A stretch of 64,000 bases of DNA from DATFQI01 sp963816955 (GCA_963816955.1 CAWFME010000004.1:124001-188000), one strand, 5' to 3'; counted from the stretch's first letter, positions 15,113 to 23,795 are shown. Program-made: numbers and translations. Notes: a model not told the origin generated them from the letters alone.

Positions 15113-16134
15113 AGCCGCTCGCGCACGAGCTGCGCGCCCTCGACGAGCGCGCGCAGCTTCGCGAAGGCCAGCTCGCGGGGGAGGTACTTCATGCCGCAGT
15201 CCGGGCCGACCTGCAACCGCTCGGCGGGGATCACCTGGAGCGCGGCCTCGATCCGCTCGGCGACCTGCTCGGGCGTCTCCGCCTCCTCCGTGGAGAGGTC
15301 GAGCACCCCGACGATCACGGTCTTGTGGGCGATCGGCTCGAGTGTTGCCGGGTCCAGTCCGGGCTGGGCGGCCTCGATCGCGAGCACGTCGGCCGTGCAG
15401 TCGGCGAGCTCGGCCAGGAACGGGTAGCCGTCCGGCTTGTCGTGCACCACGGCGGCGTAGCCGAAGCAGGTGTGCAGCGCGGTCGTGCCCGGGAGATCCT
15501 GCAGCGCGCGGTTGATCGCCGGCAGCGCGAACTCGCGCGCCTTCTCCGCGCGCGACTGCAGCCACGGCTCGTCGATCTGCACGATGTCCGCGCCCGCCGC
15601 GAACAGGTCGCGCATCTCCTCGTTGACCGCGACGGCGAGGTCCATCGCCAACTCGGCCTCGTCGTCGTAGGCCTCGTTGGAGGCCTGCTGGCTCATCGTG
15701 AACGGGCCGGGCAGCGTGATCTTGATCGTGCGGTCGGTGCGCGCCCGCAGGAACTTCAGGTCCTCCACCTCGACCGGCTGGGCGCGCGAGACCTTTCCGA
15801 CCACGCGCGGGACGGCGTTCGTCCCGCCGGCGCGGCCGGGCACCATCGCGGGGTCGTCGATGTCGAAGCCGTCCAGCGCGGTCGCGAACCGATTCGAGTA
15901 GCTCTCCCGCCGGATCTCGCCGTCGGTGACGATGTCCAGCCCGGCGCGCTCGAGCTCGGCGATCGCCAGCGCGGTCGCGTCGTCCTGCGCCTCGGCGAGA
16001 TACGGCTCCGGCACCCGCCACAGCTCCCTCGCCCGCACCCGCGGCGGCAGCGAGCCGCGCAGCTTCTCCCGGTCGACCAGCCAGTCGGGCTGGGGGTAGC
16101 TCCCGATCACCGTCGTGGGCAGCAGCTTCGGCAT
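15109..16134 (-). CDS. Cobalamin-independent methionine synthase family protein (catalytic domain only)
   Basis: 341 aa, about half the length of MetE, matching the C-terminal catalytic barrel alone. Zinc ligands visible: His221 and Cys223 (LHTCFGY), Glu254 (VLAIEAAQ) and Cys313 (GPDCGMKY). The start TVIGSYPQPDW and the segment DGEIRRESYSNRF are typical of short MetE-like proteins. Short forms may use methyl donors other than methyl-tetrahydrofolate; a full cobalamin-dependent MetH is also encoded in this window at 59.1-62.6 kb. The ATG at 16134 is preferred; an upstream ATG at 16152 is possible. Confidence 0.88.
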   Translation of the reverse strand: MPKLLPTTVIGSYPQPDWLVDREKLRGSLPPRVRARELWRVPEPYLAEAQDDATALAIAELERAGLDIVTDGEIRRESYSNRFATALDGFDIDDPAMVPGRAGGTNAVPRVVGKVSRAQPVEVEDLKFLRARTDRTIKITLPGPFTMSQQASNEAYDDEAELAMDLAVAVNEEMRDLFAAGADIVQIDEPWLQSRAEKAREFALPAINRALQDLPGTTALHTCFGYAAVVHDKPDGYPFLAELADCTADVLAIEAAQPGLDPATLEPIAHKTVIVGVLDLSTEEAETPEQVAERIEAALQVIPAERLQVGPDCGMKYLPRELAFAKLRALVEGAQLVRERL

Positions 16135-16168
16135 CGCCTCGAGCCTAGCCATCCAGGACAATGGTGGC

Positions 16169-16567
16169 GTGCGGAGCGTCTTCGTCTTTCCACTGGCCGA
16201 CCAGGAGGCCGTGCGCGACCGGCTCTCGCGCCTCGAGACTCCCGACATCTCCGTCACGATGATCCCGTCGCCCGAGGACCCCACGCCCCTCTACAGCGAC
16301 TGGGAGCCGTCGGACATCCGGTCGCTCGAGGCTGCTCTGGGAGAGCTCCCGCCGTGGTCCGTCGTGTGTGACGTGAGCGGCGGGATCCCGGGCGACGAGG
16401 AGATCCGCGGGATCGTCCTCGAGCTGCTGGCCGACGGCGGCGTGGCGGTCGACGACTACAGCGAGCACTGCTGGACCGCCGAGGAGATCGCAAGGGACGC
16501 GACCGTCGACGGCCTGAAGTTCTTCGACTACCTCGAGCACTACAAGCGCTACAAGGCTCAGAGCTGA
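16169..16567 (+). CDS. Hypothetical acidic protein
   Basis: 132 aa from a GTG (VRSVFVFPLADQEAVRDRL). A mixed alpha/beta sequence with many Asp and Glu, e.g. SDWEPSDIRSLEAALGELPP, VSGGIPGDEEIRGIVLELL and a C-terminal helix FFDYLEHYKRYKAQS. No signal peptide, membrane segment or known motif. It diverges from the MetE-like gene (34 nt between starts) and overlaps the convergent NYN gene by 10 nt. Codon use is normal for the window, so it is very likely real, but the function is unknown. Confidence 0.7.
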   Translation: MRSVFVFPLADQEAVRDRLSRLETPDISVTMIPSPEDPTPLYSDWEPSDIRSLEAALGELPPWSVVCDVSGGIPGDEEIRGIVLELLADGGVAVDDYSEHCWTAEEIARDATVDGLKFFDYLEHYKRYKAQS

Positions 16568-16923
16568 TCGAGCAGCCAGCGGGCGCCCGCGACGTCAGCG
16601 CCGTGCTCGCGCACCCGCCGCGCCAGGCCGGCGTCGGAGGTGACCACTCGCAGGCTCGCGGGGTCGCTTGCGGTGCTCACGAGCTCGGCGATGTCGTCGT
16701 CCGCGGCGTCGGGTCCGCGGCGGCGGGCGAAGCGGACCTCGACCCGCTCGGGGGCGGGCATGGCAGGGGGCTCCGCACCGTCGAAGACCACGAGCACGTC
16801 CTCCTTCGTGCGGGCCGCCCACTCGCCGAGCTGCCCGACGAGGCGCTTGGCGGCGCCGGCGCGGTCCTTCCACCAGCCGTCGGGCCGGCTGCCCATCACG
16901 TTGTTGCCGTCGACGACGACCAT
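16558..16923 (-). CDS. NYN-domain (YacP-like) ribonuclease
   Basis: 121 aa from MVVVDGNNVMGSRPDGWW; an upstream ATG at 16959 adds 12 less convincing residues. The PIN/NYN fold is shown by the first acidic motif VVVDGNNVMGS, the middle VLVVFDGAEPP and the late DAADDDIAELV and LRVVTSDAGLARRV. Family members cleave RNA, for example in rRNA or mRNA processing. It diverges from the spermidine-synthase-like gene with 23 nt between starts. Confidence 0.88.
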   Translation of the reverse strand: MVVVDGNNVMGSRPDGWWKDRAGAAKRLVGQLGEWAARTKEDVLVVFDGAEPPAMPAPERVEVRFARRRGPDAADDDIAELVSTASDPASLRVVTSDAGLARRVREHGADVAGARWLLDQL

Positions 16924-16946
16924 TCGGGCACCGTACCGTTGACGGT

Positions 16947-18407
16947 GTGAACGGGGCACGGGCTTGGACGATCTCGGTGGTCGCCGTCTGTGGAGCGGTG
17001 CTGATGATCGCCGAGTTCGCCGGGGCGCGGATGCTCGAGACCCGCTGGGGGTCGTCGCTGATCGTGTGGGGGTCGACGATCGCCGTGGTGCTCGGCGGGA
17101 TGGCGATGGGATACACCGCCGGAGGCCGGCTGGCCGACCGCCGGCCGGGCGCGCGGACGCTGGTGGGCCTGCTGCTCGTCGCCGCAGGCGCGCTGCTGGC
17201 GGTCGCCTTCGCCGGCCCCGGCGTCCTCGACGCGGTGGCCGACGTGCTGCCCGGCCCGCGCGCCGGGTCGCTCACCGGAGCGCTGCTGACGCTCGCACCT
17301 CCGGCGGCCGTACTCGCCGCGGCGAGCCCGGTCGCCCTCACGGCGGTGCTGACCGCCTCGGCGGCCGGCCGCGACGCCGGCCGGGTCTACGCCGCCGGGG
17401 CCGTGGGCTCGGTGGCCGGGTCGCTCGGCGCTGCGTTCTGGCTGGTCGAGCTCGTCGGCCTGCGAGCGCTGCTCGCCGGCTGCGCCGCGGCCTTGGTCGT
17501 GTGCGCCGCCGCGGGCATGTTGCTCCTGAGCGCGCGCCGGCGCGGCTGGCTCCTGCTGGCGGCCGGCGTCCCGGCGCTCGCCCTCGCCTCGGCCGCACTC
17601 CACGCCGCCTCTGGCTCCTTCGGCGGGGGCATCCGGGCGCACGTCGAGACCGGAGCGGTGTCCGTGTCCGTCGTCGACGACGGCCCGATCCGGCGGCTGG
17701 TGTTCCCCGGCGACCTCGTCCAGTCGGAGCAGGACGTCCGCAGCCCCGGGAAGCTGCAGCTCGGGTACACGCACGCCGTCCACGGGGCCTCCTGCCATGC
17801 CCGCGAGCTCGGCCGCGTCCTCTTGATCGGGGTCGGCGGCGGCTCGCTCGTCCGCTCCCTCCACCGGGTCGCACCCTCCGCCGGCATCGACGCGGTCGAG
17901 CTCCACGAGCCGGTCCTCGACCTCGCCCGCCGCTGGTTCGATCTTCCCGAAGGGCCTTGGGTCGACTACCACGTGGACGACGGCCGCCGGTTTCTCACCC
18001 GGAACAACGCGCGCTACGACCTCATCGTGTTGGACGCCTTCGGCACGGAGCGCGTCCCGCCCCATCTCCTCTCGCGGGAGTTCATGACGCTCGCCCGCGA
18101 GGACCTCACCGCGGGCGGTGTGCTCGCCGCCAACGTCATCGCCGACGACGGCTCCGATCTCGCCGAAGCGATACACGGAACGATGACCGACGTCTTCGGG
18201 TCGGCTGAGGTACGCGAGCCGAGCCCCGGAACCGGCAATCTCGTCTGGACGGCGCCCGCCGGCGACCCGCGACCCGGATGCGAAGCGGCGCAGGCCAAGA
18301 CGCTCGGCCTGTCGACCGAGGCGATCGCCGGATCGCGCGTGGAGGTGGCCGGCGGCCGGGTGCTCACCGACGATCGCAACCCGGCCGACTCGCTCAGCCG
18401 GGACTGA
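16947..18407 (+). CDS. Membrane-anchored spermidine-synthase-like methyltransferase-fold protein
   Basis: 486 aa with a GTG start. Residues 1-220 form six to seven membrane helices (ISVVAVCGAVLMIAEFAGARM, then IVWGSTIAVVLGGMAMGYTAGG and others), and residues 230-480 are a class I SAM/aminopropyltransferase fold with RVLLIGVGGGSLVRSL, IDAVELHEPVLDLARRWF, VDDGRRFL and YDLIVLDAFG. Fused forms like this are common in bacteria and seldom tested; polyamine synthesis is not certain. Its 3' end overlaps the DUF427 gene by 14 nt. Confidence 0.88.
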   Translation: MNGARAWTISVVAVCGAVLMIAEFAGARMLETRWGSSLIVWGSTIAVVLGGMAMGYTAGGRLADRRPGARTLVGLLLVAAGALLAVAFAGPGVLDAVADVLPGPRAGSLTGALLTLAPPAAVLAAASPVALTAVLTASAAGRDAGRVYAAGAVGSVAGSLGAAFWLVELVGLRALLAGCAAALVVCAAAGMLLLSARRRGWLLLAAGVPALALASAALHAASGSFGGGIRAHVETGAVSVSVVDDGPIRRLVFPGDLVQSEQDVRSPGKLQLGYTHAVHGASCHARELGRVLLIGVGGGSLVRSLHRVAPSAGIDAVELHEPVLDLARRWFDLPEGPWVDYHVDDGRRFLTRNNARYDLIVLDAFGTERVPPHLLSREFMTLAREDLTAGGVLAANVIADDGSDLAEAIHGTMTDVFGSAEVREPSPGTGNLVWTAPAGDPRPGCEAAQAKTLGLSTEAIAGSRVEVAGGRVLTDDRNPADSLSRD

Positions 18408-18774
18408 CGGTGACCTCGACCCGGCCGGGCCAGGGCGCGAGCATCGTTGCGATCGGCATCGCGGCCTTCTCGGAAGGGGACTCGTAGACCCAGAAGGCGT
18501 CCTTCGCTCCTGGGGCGTCGAAGTAGGTGGCGTCGCCCTTGAACGGGCAATGCGACGTGGTCTCGCTCGGCCCGAGCAGATCCGTCCGCACGTCCTCGCG
18601 CGGCAGGTAGTAGCGCGTCGGCAGGCCGGTCTCCTCCAGCGCCAGGGCTCGATCCGAGGCCGCGAGGATCTCGCCGTCCTTCTCGACCTTCACGTGTCCG
18701 GCGAACGGGTGGGTCGCGATGCGGTGCGCGCCCACGGCGTGGGCGGCCTTCTTGAGCGTGTCCGATGAAGCCAT
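18394..18774 (-). CDS. DUF427 domain protein
   Basis: 126 aa. Typical DUF427 pattern: VKVEKDGEILAASDRALALEE, LPTRYYLPREDVR, TSHCPFKGDATYFDA and DAFWVYESPSEKAAMP. The domain is a small beta fold of unknown chemistry found widely in actinobacteria. The ATG at 18774 faces the HbpS/GlcG gene with 42 nt between them, so the two share an intergenic promoter region. Confidence 0.92.
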   Translation of the reverse strand: MASSDTLKKAAHAVGAHRIATHPFAGHVKVEKDGEILAASDRALALEETGLPTRYYLPREDVRTDLLGPSETTSHCPFKGDATYFDAPGAKDAFWVYESPSEKAAMPIATMLAPWPGRVEVTVSPG

Positions 18775-18816
18775 GCCACAAGGATGCCCACCCCGGCCCT
18801 CTCCTAAGATCGGCCG

Positions 18817-19203
18817 ATGCAGCTGGCCCGGGCGCGCGCGATCGTCGACCACGTGGTCTCCAACGCCTCCGGGCCGGTCGCGGTCTTCGTGGCGGACACC
18901 CACGGCGAGCTGGTCGCGGCCGCGACGATGGACGGCGCCGCGCCGGACACGCGCCTCAACGCCCAGCGCAAGGCCTACACGGCGGCCCGCAGCGACGCCA
19001 GGTCCACGCGAGAGCTCGCCGACAAGGCCCGCGAGGATCCCGTCGAGCGCGCGAGCTTCGACCCCTTCTTCACCTTCTTCCTCGGCGGCATCGCCGTCTT
19101 CGAGGGCGACCGCCGGATCGGAGCGGTCGGCGTCAGCGGCCTGCCCGGAGAGATCGACGAGAAGCTCGCCCTCGGCGCCATCGAGCACACGGCCTCGGCC
19201 TGA
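18817..19203 (+). CDS. HbpS/GlcG family (DUF336) haem-binding-like protein
   Basis: 128 aa. Family features: ARAIVDHVVSNASGPVAVFVAD, GELVAAATMDGAAPDTRLNAQRKAYTAA and FFLGGIAVFEGDRRIGAVGVSG. HbpS of Streptomyces binds haem outside the cell and senses redox stress; GlcG is a glycolate-locus relative. No signal peptide is seen here, so a cytoplasmic role is more likely. A palindrome at 19331-19344 lies in the 164-nt gap before the convergent gene. Confidence 0.88.
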   Translation: MQLARARAIVDHVVSNASGPVAVFVADTHGELVAAATMDGAAPDTRLNAQRKAYTAARSDARSTRELADKAREDPVERASFDPFFTFFLGGIAVFEGDRRIGAVGVSGLPGEIDEKLALGAIEHTASA

Positions 19204-19328
19204 TCAGGACGCTCAGCGCCGGGCGCGCTACCCTGACGGGGTCAGACAGCGAGGGCAACCTGAGGGCGAGACCTTCACACTGAACGTCCCCTTCCCGCGT
19301 AAGCCGCCTGATCTTCTGATGGCCGAGA

Positions 19329-19352
19329 GTCCACCCATGGGTGGGCTTTCCG
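19329..19352. terminator. Likely bidirectional terminator hairpin between convergent genes
   Basis: The 14-bp perfect palindrome CCACCCATGGGTGG (19331-19344) extends to an 8-9 bp stem and is followed on the plus strand by CTTTC. It sits between the ends of the HbpS-like gene (plus) and the DUF7668-like gene (minus). The T-run is short, so efficiency is uncertain. Nothing else is evident in the 164-nt gap. Confidence 0.45.
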
Positions 19353-19367
19353 CGTTAAGGGGCTCGC

Positions 19368-20034
19368 TCAGGGCAGGATGTCGGTCAGCGTCGCCGTGTA
19401 GCGGTCGCCCGACTCCTCCTCGATCTCGCCCTCGATGTGCAGGCGCGCCGGGCCGTCCTCGGTCCACAGGTCGAGGAAGTAGGCCCAGCCGGGCTGGTCC
19501 GGGTCGTCGGACTTGGTGATCGCCTCGACCTGGTAGATCTCGCGCGGCGGCAGCACCAGCGCCTCCGGGCAGTCGTCCTCGACGCGACGGCGCATGTCCT
19601 CGATCCCGAGCTGATCGCGCGACAGCGCGCGGAGCTCCGCGTAGTCGCCGTCCACGACGAGCTCGACGACGTCCTCGAGCACCCTGCGCATCCCCTCGGG
19701 CATCGGCTCGAGCCCGTTGGCGATCTCCGCCGGCCGGCCCAGCGCGTCGTCCGGCTTGAGGCCGAGCCGGCTTATAGAAGTAGTCCTCGCAGGCGGCGCG
19801 GGCCTGGCGCCGGATGCCCTTGGTCAGGCCAGCGGCGCTGAGGCCGAGGATCCCCGCCTCGATCGCCTCTTCGAGCGTGTCCTGGCGGCGCGTGATCTGC
19901 GCGGCGACCGCGCGACCGTGCTCCGTGTCGCGCGCGATCGACGCGCCGTCCATCAGGATCGACGGAGCGTCGTGCCGGCTGTAGCCCGCACACGCCCGTA
20001 CCGCGGAGTGCATGACGATGAGATGGTCGCCCAC
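19368..20034 (-). pseudogene. DUF7668-like protein, split by a single-base frameshift
   Basis: Read from ATG 20034, the frame is normal through LEEAIEAGILGLSAAGLTKG and RARAACEDYFYK. It then runs into Arg/Gly-rich nonsense, while the next frame takes over with LGLKPDDALGRPAEIANGLE and continues to a clean stop (EIYQVEAITKSDDPDQPGW, then TATLTDILP). Removing one base of the CCGG at 19767-19770 joins both parts as DYFYKRLGLKPDD, giving 221 aa. The downstream part (111 aa from ATG 19703) looks like DUF7668, role unknown. It could be a true pseudogene, two genes, or a sequencing error. Confidence 0.7.
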
Positions 20035-20097
20035 GGCGATGCATCCTACGAACGCCCTCGCCGGCGCCCGACCTGGGCGGCAAAGGCGCGGTAGTTC

Positions 20098-20616
20098 TCA
20101 TGGCTTCTGGGGGTCGGCGGTCGCGAGGGAGGCGATCGCGGAGCGGGCGCCACCGACTGCCTCGGCAGCGCGGTCGCGAAGATTGCGGGCGGTGTCCGAC
20201 AGCGTCAGGGAGCCGGTCGCCTCGCCCTGGGCCTCGACGACCATCCGCACGCTCTCCAGCGTGGACTGCGCTTGCGCGATTGCTCCTCTCGAAGGGGGTT
20301 CCAGGGAACTCACCACCGTCTTGAGGTCTTCTGGATCGACCTCGAGGCAGTACTCCCTCGCCGGGAACCATGTCTCTTTCGTCGCTTCCAGCGTCTGCTC
20401 CACATTCGCGAGGCGGCCGTCGATCACGCTTGCCGCGCCGATGGCGTTCTTGTAGGAGGTCGCCTCCGTCTTGGCCGAGCGCTTCCGGTCCAGCAACCAC
20501 TGTCCGAAGATGGTCAGCAGCGATCCCAGGACCGCTCCCCCGGCGCCGATGATCGCGACCAGAACGTCACTGTTGCCTCCACCGCCAGCTGCGAAGATTC
20601 CGGCGGCGCAGCTCAC
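20098..20616 (-). CDS. Hypothetical membrane-anchored protein
   Basis: 172 aa. One N-terminal membrane segment (VLVAIIGAGGAVLGSLLTIFGQWLL) follows a short Gly-rich leader, then a long, mostly helical soluble part with ASVIDGRLANVEQTLEATKE and a C-terminal helix LRDRAAEAVGGARSAIASLA. No family is recognised. It starts 2 nt after the stop of the upstream gene (20619-21170), so the two are surely co-translated. The pair has slightly lower codon bias than its neighbours, which may hint at acquisition. Confidence 0.65.
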   Translation of the reverse strand: MSCAAGIFAAGGGGNSDVLVAIIGAGGAVLGSLLTIFGQWLLDRKRSAKTEATSYKNAIGAASVIDGRLANVEQTLEATKETWFPAREYCLEVDPEDLKTVVSSLEPPSRGAIAQAQSTLESVRMVVEAQGEATGSLTLSDTARNLRDRAAEAVGGARSAIASLATADPQKP

Positions 20617-20618
20617 GA

Positions 20619-21170
20619 TCAGCTCTTCGCTGCTCTGTCCCCTGCGGGAGGCGGTTCCGCAGACGGGGTCGATCCCGACACCCGCTCGAGCTGCGGCATC
20701 ACCCGATTCAGCGTCTTGTCGAACGTCTCGATCTGGCGACGCAGGTCGGCCACCCCCGGGATGAGATCGATCGCCCGGCGCCGTCGCCCCGCGGTGAGGC
20801 TGAGCGCGGCGATCGCCACGATGGCGACTGCCAAGGTGGCCAACGGCCAGATGTTGATCGGATCGACGAGATCCACCGCATCGGCGACCACGATCAGCAC
20901 GACGCCCGCCAGCACGATCGCGCAGGCTGAGCTGGCCACGGATATGGCGAAGGTCTCCAGGCCGTTCGGCGTGCGCTGAGCCGCTTGAGCCGTGGCGTTG
21001 GCCGCAGTGGCCGTGGCGCCGGCGGCGTCGGCGGCAGCCTCCACCGCCTGGGAGATCCGGGCGTTCGCGATCCGCTGCTCCTCCTGGATCTGCGCAACGA
21101 GCCGTCGAGCCTCGGAGGCGACGTCACCGGGGTCTTTCGGGGATGTGTCGGTCGAGCGTCCGACGTCCAC
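20619..21170 (-). CDS. Hypothetical two-helix membrane protein with coiled coils
   Basis: 183 aa. An N-terminal coiled coil rich in Ala, Gln and Glu (ASEARRLVAQIQEEQRIANA), two membrane helices (ISVASSACAIVLAGVVLIVV and PLATLAVAIVAIAALSLTAG), then a second helix LRRQIETFDKTLNRVMPQLE and a Pro-rich tail. The layout resembles scaffold or sensor proteins, but no domain is recognised. It is the first gene of a two-gene operon with the 172-aa membrane protein 2 nt downstream. Confidence 0.65.
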   Translation of the reverse strand: MDVGRSTDTSPKDPGDVASEARRLVAQIQEEQRIANARISQAVEAAADAAGATATAANATAQAAQRTPNGLETFAISVASSACAIVLAGVVLIVVADAVDLVDPINIWPLATLAVAIVAIAALSLTAGRRRRAIDLIPGVADLRRQIETFDKTLNRVMPQLERVSGSTPSAEPPPAGDRAAKS

Positions 21171-21248
21171 GATGCGACTATCTCACGGTGAAGCTGTCAG
21201 AGCAATCCGCCTGTCACACCGCCTTCCCGCGCCGCACCCGCGGCTGGG

Positions 21249-21908
21249 CTAACGGGCCGCGGACTCGATCAGGTTTGGCGTGACCTCGGCCACGCCGGTC
21301 ACCGTGACGGCGGCGAGGGCGAGGGCGTCGTCTGCCGGTGGGTAGTGCGGGTTGGGGATCGCGATGACCGGCATGCCCGCCGCGGCGCCGGCTCGGATGC
21401 CGTTGCTGGAGTCCTCGATGGCGACGGCTCGCGCCGGGTCGACTCCGAGCTTCTCGGCGGTGCGGAGGTAGACGTCCGGGGCGGGCTTGCCGCGGGCGAC
21501 CTCTTCGGAGGAGACCGTTACGAGGAACTCGCGGCCGAAGTCGGCGAGCTCGAGGAAGAGGTCGATCAGCTCGCGGTTCGACGAGGAGGCGAGCCCGAGG
21601 GGCCAGCTCGCGGCGAGCGCCCGCACGGCCTCGCCGGCCCCGGGGAGCAAGGGCAGCTCGTCCCGGTAGCCGTCCTCCATCCGGCGCACGACCTCGCGGT
21701 TGATCGCCTCGAGCTCCATCGGCACTTGGAGGTCGTTGCGCAGGTAGGCCGACCACTCGGGCGAGCTCATGCCCATCATCACCTCGGGCGCCTCATCGCG
21801 CCAGGTGCCTCCGGCCTCGCGGACGAGCGCCTCCTTGACCTCGTTCCAGAGCTGCTCGGAGTCGAGCAGCACGCCGTCGAGGTCGAAGATGATCGCCTCG
21901 ACCGTCAC
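21249..21908 (-). CDS. HAD-family phosphatase (beta-phosphoglucomutase-like)
   Basis: 219 aa with a GTG start. HAD motifs: IIFDLDGVLLDSEQLW (catalytic Asp pair), LGLASSSNRELIDLF (motif II Ser), ARGKPAPDVYLRTAEKLG (motif III Lys) and AIEDSSNGIRAGAAAGM (motif IV). The cap is the small helical type of the beta-phosphoglucomutase/CbbY branch. Probable role: phosphosugar phosphatase or mutase. GTGA at 21905-21908 overlaps the stop of the exonuclease gene, so the two are translationally coupled. Confidence 0.92.
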   Translation of the reverse strand: MTVEAIIFDLDGVLLDSEQLWNEVKEALVREAGGTWRDEAPEVMMGMSSPEWSAYLRNDLQVPMELEAINREVVRRMEDGYRDELPLLPGAGEAVRALAASWPLGLASSSNRELIDLFLELADFGREFLVTVSSEEVARGKPAPDVYLRTAEKLGVDPARAVAIEDSSNGIRAGAAAGMPVIAIPNPHYPPADDALALAAVTVTGVAEVTPNLIESAAR

Positions 21909-22768
21909 GGCGTCTGCGGGAGCTTCTTGGCCCCGCGGCGCGTGACCGGCGCCGACGGCGGCGGGACGACCGGGCCGATGTCGCCGTCCGGCGCCTCGTC
22001 GAGGTCGACGATCACGGGCGCGTGGTCGCTCGGGCCCTTGCCCTTGCGCGCGTGGCGGTCGATCCAGGCCGCCTTCACGCGCTCCGCCACCGGCCCGCCG
22101 GCGAGGATCAGGTCGATCCGCATGCCGAGGTCCTGGTGGAACATCCCGGCGCGGTAGTCCCAGTAGCTGAACACGCGCTCGCCGGGCCAGCGGTCGCGGA
22201 CGACGTCGGCCAGGCCGAGCGCCTGCAGCTCCGCCAGCGCGGCCCGCTCCGGCGCGGTCACGTGGGTGTGGCCCTCGTAGGCCTCGGGGTCGAAGACATC
22301 GTCGTCGGCAGGCGCGATGTTCATGTCCCCGCACACGAGCGCCCGCTCCGCATCCGGGGCGACCAGGTCGCGCAGCGCGCCGAGCCACGCGAGCTTGTAG
22401 GCGTAGTGCTCCGACCCCGGCGAGCGCCCGTTGGGCACGTAGACCGAGACCACCCGCAGGTCGCCGCAGACCGCCGACACGGCCCGCGCCTCGGGCTCGG
22501 GGAACCCCGGCCCGCCGGGGATCCCGCGCACGACGTCCGACAAGCCCGCGCGAGACAGGATCGCGACGCCGTTCCACGCCGCCTCGCCGTGGGTGGCCAC
22601 CTCGTAACCGCGATCGGCGAGCTCGGAGCCCAGCAGCTCGGCGAACGCGTCGTCGGCGAGCTTGGTCTCCTGCAGGCACACGACGTCCGGCCGGCGCTGG
22701 TCCAGCCACGGCAGCAAGCGCGGCAGCCGCTGCTTGACCGAGTTGACGTTCCAGGTCGCGATCCGCAC
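21905..22768 (-). CDS. xthA: Exodeoxyribonuclease III / AP endonuclease
   Basis: 287 aa from the GTG at 22768 (VRIATWNVNSVKQRLPRLL). EEP-nuclease motifs: ATWNVNSV, VVCLQETKLAD (metal Glu), VYVPNGRSPGSEHYAYKL, LVCGDMNIAPADDDVFDP and the closing GPSDHAPVIVDL with the catalytic Asp-His pair. It cleaves DNA next to abasic sites and trims 3' ends in base-excision repair. A short Pro-rich C-terminal tail (GPVVPPPSAPVTRRGAKK) is extra. It is followed without a gap by the HAD gene. Confidence 0.94.
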   Translation of the reverse strand: MRIATWNVNSVKQRLPRLLPWLDQRRPDVVCLQETKLADDAFAELLGSELADRGYEVATHGEAAWNGVAILSRAGLSDVVRGIPGGPGFPEPEARAVSAVCGDLRVVSVYVPNGRSPGSEHYAYKLAWLGALRDLVAPDAERALVCGDMNIAPADDDVFDPEAYEGHTHVTAPERAALAELQALGLADVVRDRWPGERVFSYWDYRAGMFHQDLGMRIDLILAGGPVAERVKAAWIDRHARKGKGPSDHAPVIVDLDEAPDGDIGPVVPPPSAPVTRRGAKKLPQTP

Positions 22769-22811
22769 GGCCCTCCACGGTATCCGCCCACCGTCCGGAG
22801 ATACTGCGCGC

Positions 22812-23210
22812 GTGCGCCGCCGCCGCCCACCGCTCCTGCTGCTCGCCGTCCTGCTCGTCGGCGCCGGGGTCGCTCTCGGAGGCATGTCCGTCTACCGCGA
22901 CCAGCGCTCCGGTGTCGCCGGGACGGCGAAGGTCACCGAGTGCGAGGGCGGGCGCAAGTACCAGCCCGGGATCCGCTGCCGCGGGAGCTGGACCGTCGGC
23001 GGTCCGATCCTCGACGGCGGCCGGGTCGCCGTCGGGCGGGTCGAGGGCGCCGGCTTCGGCGACGTCGGCAAGACGATCGACGTGCGCATCCACGGGACCG
23101 ACCACGCGACCAAGCCCTCGCTCGGAACTCCGCTCGTGCTGTGGGGGATCGGCGGAGCGCTCGTCGCGCTGGCGCTCTGGGGCCTCGCGGCGTGGTGGCG
23201 CGGTGACTGA
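22812..23210 (+). CDS. Hypothetical two-helix membrane protein
   Basis: 132 aa from a GTG giving VRRRRPPLLLLAVLLVGAGV. An N-terminal membrane helix, an external domain with two Cys (ECEGGRKYQPGIRCRGSW), and a C-terminal helix LVLWGIGGALVALALWGLAA. The outside part resembles DUF3592-type beta domains loosely. No function can be given. It diverges from the exonuclease gene (43 nt) and lies 22 nt upstream of the GAF gene. Confidence 0.65.
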   Translation: MRRRRPPLLLLAVLLVGAGVALGGMSVYRDQRSGVAGTAKVTECEGGRKYQPGIRCRGSWTVGGPILDGGRVAVGRVEGAGFGDVGKTIDVRIHGTDHATKPSLGTPLVLWGIGGALVALALWGLAAWWRGD

Positions 23211-23231
23211 GCCCGTAGGGTTCGCCGCACG

Positions 23232-23795
23232 ATGCCCGACGTCCGGCTCAGCGACCGGCGGCGCGTGGCCGCCCTGCGGGACATGGGGCTGCTCACGGAC
23301 ACGCCGGAGGAGGCCTACGACCGCTTCACGCGGCTGGCCGCGCAGATCTGCGAGGCGCCGATCGCCCTCTTCACCGTGATCACCGGCGAGGAGCAGTTCT
23401 TCCGCAGCCAGATCGGGCTGCCCGAGCCGATCGCCACCACCCGGCGCACGCCGCTCTCGCACTCCTTCTGCCAGTACGTGATCCACTCCAGCGCGCCGCT
23501 GGAGGTCGAGGACGCCCGCGAGCACCCGACCGTCAAGGGCAACCCGGCGATCGAGGAGCTGGACGTGATCGCCTACCTGGGCGTGCCGCTGATCACGCGC
23601 CGGGGGGAGACGCTCGGCTCGCTGTGCGCGATCGACCGCGAGCCGCGCATCTGGACCGACCGCGACCGGAACGTCCTGCGCGACCTCGCGGCGGCGACCG
23701 TCACCGAGATCGAGCTGCGCCGCACGACCAGGGAGGCCGTGGAGCTGGCCGAGAAACTCGAGGCCGCGCTGCGCGGCAAGGAGTCACCCGCGTGA
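23232..23795 (+). CDS. GAF-domain protein
   Basis: 187 aa. A single GAF domain fills the protein: YDRFTRLAAQICEAPIALFTVI, EEQFFRSQIGLPEPIATTRRT, SHSFCQYVIHSSAPLEVED, VIAYLGVPLITRRGETLGSL and CAIDREPRIWTDRDRNVLRD. It belongs to the group that often precedes kinases or cyclases, but here no output domain is attached. A short C-terminal coiled coil may dimerise. Its stop overlaps the GTG of the carboxyltransferase gene (GTGA). Confidence 0.92.
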   Translation: MPDVRLSDRRRVAALRDMGLLTDTPEEAYDRFTRLAAQICEAPIALFTVITGEEQFFRSQIGLPEPIATTRRTPLSHSFCQYVIHSSAPLEVEDAREHPTVKGNPAIEELDVIAYLGVPLITRRGETLGSLCAIDREPRIWTDRDRNVLRDLAAATVTEIELRRTTREAVELAEKLEAALRGKESPA

